Positions 5,507 to 9,726 of a stretch of DNA of 9,726 nucleotides are shown one piece after another (position 1 is the first letter of the stretch; every line of letters starts with the position of its first letter). The position numbers and the translations under genes were made by a program. Source of the DNA: ARK-14 sp002899805 (lineage in GTDB: Archaea > Thermoproteota > Thermoprotei_A > Sulfolobales > Fervidicoccaceae); the NCBI GenBank assembly GCA_039793985.1, contig JBAMMC010000011.1, forward strand, positions 1 to 9,726. Direction: 5' to 3'. Below the pieces are notes generated by a model. It did not search any database. It had not been told where the DNA came from and was given only the letters and a program-made list of their open reading frames with translations.

Positions 5507-6417
5507 TCAAAGAGGAATATCGGGAGGAACTTTGATTATATATATGCTTTCTCCTTCCCCTTTTGACAGACATCTTATCTCTTCAACCATATTGTTTTCA
5601 ATTTTCCTTCCGAGAACTGAAGAAAGAAATCCCCTATAGATCCCGAGCTGATGTCTTCCACATTCGTGAATGCCCTTCTCTAAGAGGATCTCTTCCTCGA
5701 TCGATCTATCTAGGGAAATCCTAATGAATGCTCCTTGAACATCCTTTACCGCATCTATTTTCTTCAAATGCAAAATTCCTCTCTCTTCCCCTGCGGAATG
5801 GAGAATTTCCATGCATGTTTTGAAGCCCTTTTTCAAGCAGACATCTCTGAGCTTTTCTCCGATGATTTCTCCCAAGCTCTCTCCCATTATCTCGATGATC
5901 CAGCTCCCCAGATTTCCCGCTCTCTTTCTCGGAGCAATGAACTGAGCCTCGAGGTTTTCATATGAAAAGATCGCTGTCTTTCTTCCTCCAATATCGCTCA
6001 ATGCATAGACGTTGTGGTCCAATAGGAAACCTTCTTCAGATGGAAGAATGTAGTAGTAGCTCTCCAATAATTTTTCAGATTTCAGCTCGTCCAAGATCTT
6101 CTTCAAAGCTCTCTCAAAATCTTTCGCATCTCCAAGAAAGCTGAGATATGATAAAATTGAGTATCCTCCTTCTCTTGATGGGTGAATCAGAATGAGAAAA
6201 GGTTCCCCCCTTATTGCTATTATGTCCTGGAAAACCTTTGAAGTTCAAACAGATTTATATCGGCCTTTATCACGATTTTAGCGAGTTTTCCTCGCTTCAT
6301 AATTTCGCTTCCTACTGGTAGAATTACAGTATTGAGCTCCCCCTGTTTTTCTGAAGTTTCCTTTCCAAAGTTCTCTGAGATGAAACCTTGAGAAGACATT
6401 TTCAACTCCTCTATCAT
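5507..6417 (-). pseudogene. V4R-domain protein, second copy, split by a -1 frameshift
   Basis: Two frames together make a near full-length paralogue of the 286-aa V4R protein at 7525-8385. The 5' part (6417-6220) reads ...TVILPVGSEIMKRGKLAKIV, matching the paralogue's RVIPVFTRAIEPQKTVKLVL, and ends at a TAA at 6222-6220. The 3' part is open from 6244 (KVFQDIIAIRGEPFLILIHP...) through a TTG at 6106 to the stop at 5507. It carries the shared YYY..P...G...DHN and AIFSYENL segments and a C-terminal V4R domain. In that domain Cys149, His152 and Cys179 (numbered from 6106) sit in ECGRHQLGIYRGF and EEIRCLSKG. The reading must slip by -1 between 6247 and 6222, where TTTT occurs. No canonical slippery heptamer is seen, so a one-base deletion or sequencing error is likelier than programmed shifting. 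Starts are ATG 6417 (leaderless) or ATG 6399, six bases after GAGGAG. Confidence 0.75.
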
Positions 6418-6435
6418 ATATATGAAATATACTGG

Positions 6436-6446
6436 TTATAAAAATT
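6436..6446 (-). promoter_or_regulatory. TATA box of the second V4R copy
   Basis: The minus strand reads AATTTTTATAA in this stretch, with its centre about 24-27 bases before the ATG at 6417, which suggests a leaderless or very short-leader transcript. It shares its T-run with the terminator of the AEC gene. Confidence 0.45.
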
Positions 6447-6471
6447 AAAAAAACTTGAATGAGGCCCATTC
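6441..6471 (-). terminator. Hairpin plus T-tract terminator of the AEC transporter gene
   Basis: Read on the minus strand: GAATG (6471-6467), a five-base loop, CATTC (6461-6457), then AAG and T7-AA-T4/5. It lies about 45 bases after the AEC stop. The T-run doubles as part of the TATA region of the next gene. Confidence 0.4.
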
Positions 6472-6515
6472 CACATTCATTATAAATTGTAATGATAAAA
6501 TCGAGTTACCTTCAA

Positions 6516-7400
6516 TCAAATCAAATGATAGGTTATGATAACGAGGACCAAGCTCACCATAGTCAAAAAGAAGCTCGAAGAAGCTACAAATTCAGGTTCC
6601 CAGTTGTATTTCATGGCCATGACCGTGTTGAAGCTAGCCGGTGGCATGAGAGAGAGAATGATCACTTCATTCCTATAGAGAGGAGGAAGATGAAAGAAAT
6701 TGAGAAGAACAATATTCACGAATGGATTGAGAATGAACTTGAAGATTGCGTTTATGAGAAACGCCTTGCTGTTTTTCTTCACCGGTTCCAGATTCATTTG
6801 AAGAGCCAATCCTGTAGCGAAAATGGATAAGTAAGATAGAATAGTTGGGGCCCAGAACAGTGTTGATGAAATATCACTAGAAAGAGTTGGAATAGTTAAA
6901 TGGATTGCTAGTCCAATTGCCATTCCAATTATGACGGGGTTCTTCAGAAAGATCGAAATGGAAAATTTTCCTTTCCCCATAACATCAGGAAGTAGTATTG
7001 CGAAAATAAAGGCTACGAACCCAAAATAGAGAGACATGACTGCATCTTTGAAAAGGGAGTAGAGGACGGGAAAACCCACGAATAAGTTGTTCTGGACTGT
7101 GCTATTGAGCAATACACCTTTCTCTATGCTGGAATCTGAGATAGGTCTGAAAAATCTCATGATGATCCACACAGCTGTTATCAGAATAGTCGAGGATAGA
7201 AAAGGTAGAACTAGATCGCTCGTTATACCTCTAATTGAGAAGGTTTCAATGAAAGTGAGGGGGACAAGTATCCAGTAGATAAAATCGATGAGAGTTTTGG
7301 AAGCTCTTGCGAACCACCTCTCAGAAGAAAAGCGAACTTTAAAAATAGAACCTGCTATCATGAGAGCAAAAAGTAGTGAAATCGCTTCAATCGCTTCCAA
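6516..7400 (-). CDS. AEC-family (auxin efflux carrier-like) membrane transporter
   Basis: 294 aa, a near-normal length for AEC (AEC/BASS-like fold) transporters, which move organic anions such as malate or other carboxylates across the cytoplasmic membrane. About nine to ten hydrophobic segments are visible (roughly residues 5-20, 36-56, 63-82, 122-138, 153-172, 180-200, 213-235, 243-262 and 271-294). The family marks are NNLFVGFPVLY (104-114) in the first half and PPASFNTVMAMKY (253-265) followed by EPEFVASSSFFLT in the last. The start is a TTG at 7400, supported by GGTGAGG at 7411-7405 and TATA-like CTTTTATTATC at 7463-7453. It lies between two V4R paralogues on the same strand, 124 bases after the intact one. 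Substrate cannot be read from sequence; a ligand shared with the V4R proteins is speculation. Confidence 0.88.
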   Translation of the reverse strand: MEAIEAISLLFALMIAGSIFKVRFSSERWFARASKTLIDFIYWILVPLTFIETFSIRGITSDLVLPFLSSTILITAVWIIMRFFRPISDSSIEKGVLLNSTVQNNLFVGFPVLYSLFKDAVMSLYFGFVAFIFAILLPDVMGKGKFSISIFLKNPVIIGMAIGLAIHLTIPTLSSDISSTLFWAPTILSYLSIFATGLALQMNLEPVKKNSKAFLINAIFKFILNPFVNIVLLNFFHLPPLYRNEVIILSLMPPASFNTVMAMKYNWEPEFVASSSFFLTMVSLVLVIITYHLI

Positions 7401-7404
7401 ATAA

Positions 7405-7463
7405 CCTCACCGTTCGAGTGATCTTCAGCTCCTATCAGAAAAGCTGTTACAAGATAATAAAAG
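7405..7463 (-). promoter_or_regulatory. Promoter and ribosome-binding site of the AEC gene
   Basis: TATA-like CTTTTATTATC (7463-7453) predicts initiation near 7431 and a leader of about 30 bases. GGTGAGG (7411-7405) ends four bases before the TTG start and matches the archaeal anti-SD core, which supports this non-ATG start. Confidence 0.45.
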
Positions 7464-7524
7464 AAATGCGGCAAATTAAAGGATAATCTTCAACAATTCC
7501 AAGATGCGAGAATATTATTATATC

Positions 7525-8385
7525 TTAAATCTTGATATTTCGTGGGAGCTTTATCAGGAAAACGCTGAAAGGATCACCCTTTGAGATGCATCTTATCTCT
7601 TCTATTCTATCTTCACTCATACTCTCTCCCAGGATTTCGCTGAAAAATCCAAGATAAACCCCTTTTTGGTGGGCACCGCACTCTCTTATGTCATTTTCCA
7701 TGAGTATTTCCTCCTCAATCAGCCTGTCTAACAAAATCCTGAGTGCAACCCCCTCTTCGTCTTTGAAGACCTCTATTGACTTCTGATGTAGGAATCCCTT
7801 TGATTCTCCCTGAGCATGAAGCATCTCCAAACAAGTCTTCACTCCGAAGCTATAGCAGTCCTGCCTGAGTTCTCTCGCGATAGTTTTTCCATACATTTCT
7901 CCTATTTTCTGAACGATAAATGCACCCGAAACGTTGCCATATTCCTCTCTAGGAACGACGAACAATCCAATTAAATTTTCATAAGAGAATATTGCGACCC
8001 TCCTACCGGCAGGATCTACCAATGAGAAAATATTATGATCGATGAAATATCCATTGCTCAATGGAAATTTGTAATAATACATGCTTACTTCCCCATTTTC
8101 CTTCATTGACTGAAGCAACTTTTCCAAAGCCTCCTGAAACTCTCCCTGAGTAGTGTTGAACTTCAATACGATGATCCAAATGAACTCATTCGCTTTTCCT
8201 GATTGTTGGATATTCATGTAAAGTATCAATGCACCGAGTGGATTGAGAGATTCTGCCAACTTGAGGATTATTCTTTCCTTTGGAGAGCTGGACCACAGGA
8301 CCAGCTTAACAGTCTTTTGAGGTTCTATCGCCCTCGTGAATACGGGAATAACCCTATCTAGCATAGTATCTCTCTCATTCTCCAT
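7525..8385 (-). CDS. V4R (4-vinyl reductase) domain protein with N-terminal ACT-like region
   Basis: 286 aa, soluble. Residues about 25-95 (KLVLWSSSPKERII...FIWIIVLKFN...FQEALEKLLQSM) have an alternating strand/helix pattern like an ACT-type or ferredoxin-like ligand-binding domain. Residues about 100-145 hold YYY..P...GY.IDHN and AIFSYENL, shared with the paralogue. The C-terminus (about 150-281) is a V4R domain: two helices (VQKIGEMYGKTIARELRQDC, YSFGVKTCLEMLHAQG), then ECGAHQKGVYLGF and EEIRCISKGDPFSVFLIKLP. Cys236, His239 and Cys266 are in the positions of the predicted metal/ligand site. V4R domains bind small hydrophobic or aromatic molecules and usually serve as sensors; no enzymatic role is implied here. 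The ATG at 8385 lies just after a TATA box (about 8421-8426), leader about 11 bases. A 14-bp palindrome overlaps the upstream promoter element. It precedes the AEC transporter. Confidence 0.75.
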   Translation of the reverse strand: MENERDTMLDRVIPVFTRAIEPQKTVKLVLWSSSPKERIILKLAESLNPLGALILYMNIQQSGKANEFIWIIVLKFNTTQGEFQEALEKLLQSMKENGEVSMYYYKFPLSNGYFIDHNIFSLVDPAGRRVAIFSYENLIGLFVVPREEYGNVSGAFIVQKIGEMYGKTIARELRQDCYSFGVKTCLEMLHAQGESKGFLHQKSIEVFKDEEGVALRILLDRLIEEEILMENDIRECGAHQKGVYLGFFSEILGESMSEDRIEEIRCISKGDPFSVFLIKLPRNIKI

Positions 8386-8417
8386 ATGGGGATCGACCCA
8401 TTTTTCATTGACAAAAT

Positions 8418-8439
8418 AGATATATAAGTAAATTTACTT
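8418..8439 (-). promoter_or_regulatory. Promoter with overlapping 14-bp palindrome, V4R gene
   Basis: AAGTAAATTTACTT (8426-8439) is a perfect palindrome that abuts, with one base of overlap, the TATA element TATATA (8421-8426). On the minus strand it occupies the position of the TFB recognition element, so a protein bound there would compete with TFB or recruit it. Initiation is predicted near 8396. Confidence 0.5.
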
Positions 8440-8444
8440 GGAAA

Positions 8445-8456
8445 AAATGTAGTAAT
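8445..8456 (-). terminator. T-tract after the HMG-CoA reductase gene
   Basis: A run of six T on the minus strand about 30 bases past the reductase stop, in AT-rich sequence just upstream of the V4R promoter. It fits an oligo-T terminator. Confidence 0.3.
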
Positions 8457-8481
8457 AATTATATAAAGTAATACCCCAAAC

Positions 8482-9726
8482 TTATCTTTCTTGTCTGATC
8501 TTCTCTATGACTTCCTTCGCTCTTTTGAAGGTCACATTGCCTTCTTTCTCGAGGATTTCCGCTACCTTTTCAGCCTCTTCATATGAAGCTCCTGCCATCA
8601 CTGCAAGGCTCTTGGCATGCAGCTTCATGTGTCCTCTCTGAATCCCTTCCGATACTAGTGCCCTCAGGGCTGCTAAGTTCTGCGCTAGACCCACTGCTCC
8701 CATCACTTGGGCAAGCTCCCTTGAGGAGGAAACTCCTAAAATCTTCAGTGAGAGTTTGGCGAGAGGGTGAACTCTCACAGTTCCTCCAACAGTCCCCACA
8801 GCTAGTGGCATTTCGAGCGTCCCTACGAGATCTCCTTCTGGAGTAGTTTCCCATTTCGATAGGGGGGTGTATCTGCCTGTCCTTGAAGCATAGGCATGTG
8901 CTCCAGCCTCAATCGCTCTATGATCTTGGCCTGTTGCAAGAGCAACCGCTATTATCCCGTTCATTATTCCCTTGTTGTGTGTAGCAGCTCTATAAGGATC
9001 TGAGAAAGCTATAGCAGAGGCCCATTCGATCCTTTCAGCTATATCTCTTCCTCCTATATCTTCAGACTTGACATAGCCTCTCACCCTCACTATCCTTCTA
9101 TCCGCTAGGTTGCTCAATATTCTCAGTACAGCTCTCCCCCCAGTGATATCCTCAAGCCGAGGGGCTATTTTCTCGCACATTGTGTTAACAGCATTCGCTC
9201 CCATTGCATCCAACACATTAACGAGGATGTGCACAGCAATGCTCTTTCCTTTTTCTGTATCGAGAACCCTCACTTCGAGGTCCTTTGCTCCACCTCCCAA
9301 AGAAACGAGTACCTGGTCGGAAGAATTGGCAAGTTCCAATATTTCCTTCTTCCTCTCGAGTATCATTTGAGCTTTGTAATCTGGGTTTGTTACACCTATA
9401 AGATGGATCTGTCCAATCATTATTGGTTCAGTGGCAATAGAGATTATGCCTTCTCCTTCCCTCATCAACCTCGCAGCATTGGAGGCGGCAGCAACTACGC
9501 TCGGCTCCTCTATAACCATTGGCACTAGATAGTCTTTCCCATTTATTCTGAAGTTAGGTGCAATCGCATATGGGTAAGACATGGCGCTGACGACGTTCTC
9601 AATCATTGTCTCGGCAACTTTGCTTTCCATTGCCCCCCATTTGTCCAGAAGCTCGATATCTTCATTGTTGAGGTTAGAAAATTCTGCTAGTATTTTTATC
9701 CTTTCTTCTCTGCTCAGCTTATGGAA
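8482..9726 (-). CDS. Hydroxymethylglutaryl-CoA reductase, class II (5' end beyond the window)
   Basis: This cytosolic enzyme interconverts HMG-CoA and mevalonate with NAD(P)H; in archaea the forward reaction supplies isoprenoids for ether lipids. The frame is open to the right edge: upstream of the ATG at 9630 come 32 more codons (FHKLSREERIKIL...LDKWGA) that match the conserved N-terminus of the family. So 9630 is an internal Met, and only some 10-15 residues are missing. In the 414 visible residues are MIEN, EEPSVVAAASNAA (73-85; catalytic Glu), the dinucleotide motif DAMGANAVNT (173-182), HNKG (catalytic Lys252, bases 8973-8971), GQDH (Asp268, 8925-8923) and KLHAKSLA (catalytic His370, 8619-8617). 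All four catalytic residues are present and there is no membrane anchor, which separates it from class I. It ends RQER. Class II is the less common form in archaea. Cofactor preference cannot be settled by eye. Confidence 0.95.
   Translation of the reverse strand, partial: FHKLSREERIKILAEFSNLNNEDIELLDKWGAMESKVAETMIENVVSAMSYPYAIAPNFRINGKDYLVPMVIEEPSVVAAASNAARLMREGEGIISIATEPIMIGQIHLIGVTNPDYKAQMILERKKEILELANSSDQVLVSLGGGAKDLEVRVLDTEKGKSIAVHILVNVLDAMGANAVNTMCEKIAPRLEDITGGRAVLRILSNLADRRIVRVRGYVKSEDIGGRDIAERIEWASAIAFSDPYRAATHNKGIMNGIIAVALATGQDHRAIEAGAHAYASRTGRYTPLSKWETTPEGDLVGTLEMPLAVGTVGGTVRVHPLAKLSLKILGVSSSRELAQVMGAVGLAQNLAALRALVSEGIQRGHMKLHAKSLAVMAGASYEEAEKVAEILEKEGNVTFKRAKEVIEKIRQER

Noticed and set aside
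6222..6247. Programmed -1 frameshifting in the V4R copy
   Set aside because: No X-XXY-YYZ heptamer in the original frame and no clear downstream structure; mutation or sequencing error is simpler.
6492..6830. 112-aa plus-strand frame opposite the AEC gene
   Set aside because: Antisense to the conserved transmembrane coding sequence; its composition is a by-product of the real gene.
1..9726. tRNA and rRNA genes
   Set aside because: No T-loop/GTTCRANYC motif with a matching acceptor stem and no rRNA-like conserved block was found by reading both strands.

Overview
The window looks like thermophilic archaeal DNA. Recognisable genes have TATA boxes about 25 bases before the likely transcript start, several with little or no leader. 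Ribosome-binding sites are of the GGTG/GAGG type, Arg is mostly AGA/AGG and Ile often ATA. The proteins include a member of the archaea-specific ATPase family (Arch_ATPase/MNS clade) and a class II HMG-CoA reductase, probably the gene of archaeal lipid synthesis. I cannot name the species from sequence alone.

Layout, left to right. Bases 1-370 hold a GC-rich 3' end of a secreted-type protein gene, broken by an in-frame TAG and unlike the rest of the window in composition. A boundary near 540-570 carries a 19-bp inverted repeat. Two minus-strand metabolic genes follow: a short-chain dehydrogenase (SDR) and a ROK-family sugar kinase, each with its own TATA box. From about 2630 to 4160 lies a stretch of decayed DNA. 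It has a truncated winged-helix ORF, the C-terminal stump of an Arch_ATPase gene, orphan mini-ORFs and a GC-rich island that may be the tail of a transposon TnpB gene. Next is an intact plus-strand Arch_ATPase gene (4205-5158), with a 30-bp double palindrome between its TATA box and start codon.

The right half is all minus strand, so it is transcribed from right to left: class II HMG-CoA reductase (cut by the window edge), an intact V4R-domain protein, an AEC-family membrane transporter, and a second V4R paralogue split by a single -1 frameshift. The two V4R proteins share an N-terminal ACT-like region and a C-terminal V4R domain with conserved Cys, His and Cys. Their placement on both sides of one transporter suggests a duplicated small-molecule-sensing protein linked to transport of its ligand; this is inference. 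The most distinctive observations are the operator-like double palindrome of the ATPase gene, the V4R/AEC/V4R arrangement with its frameshift, and the mobile-element graveyard beside the ATPase.
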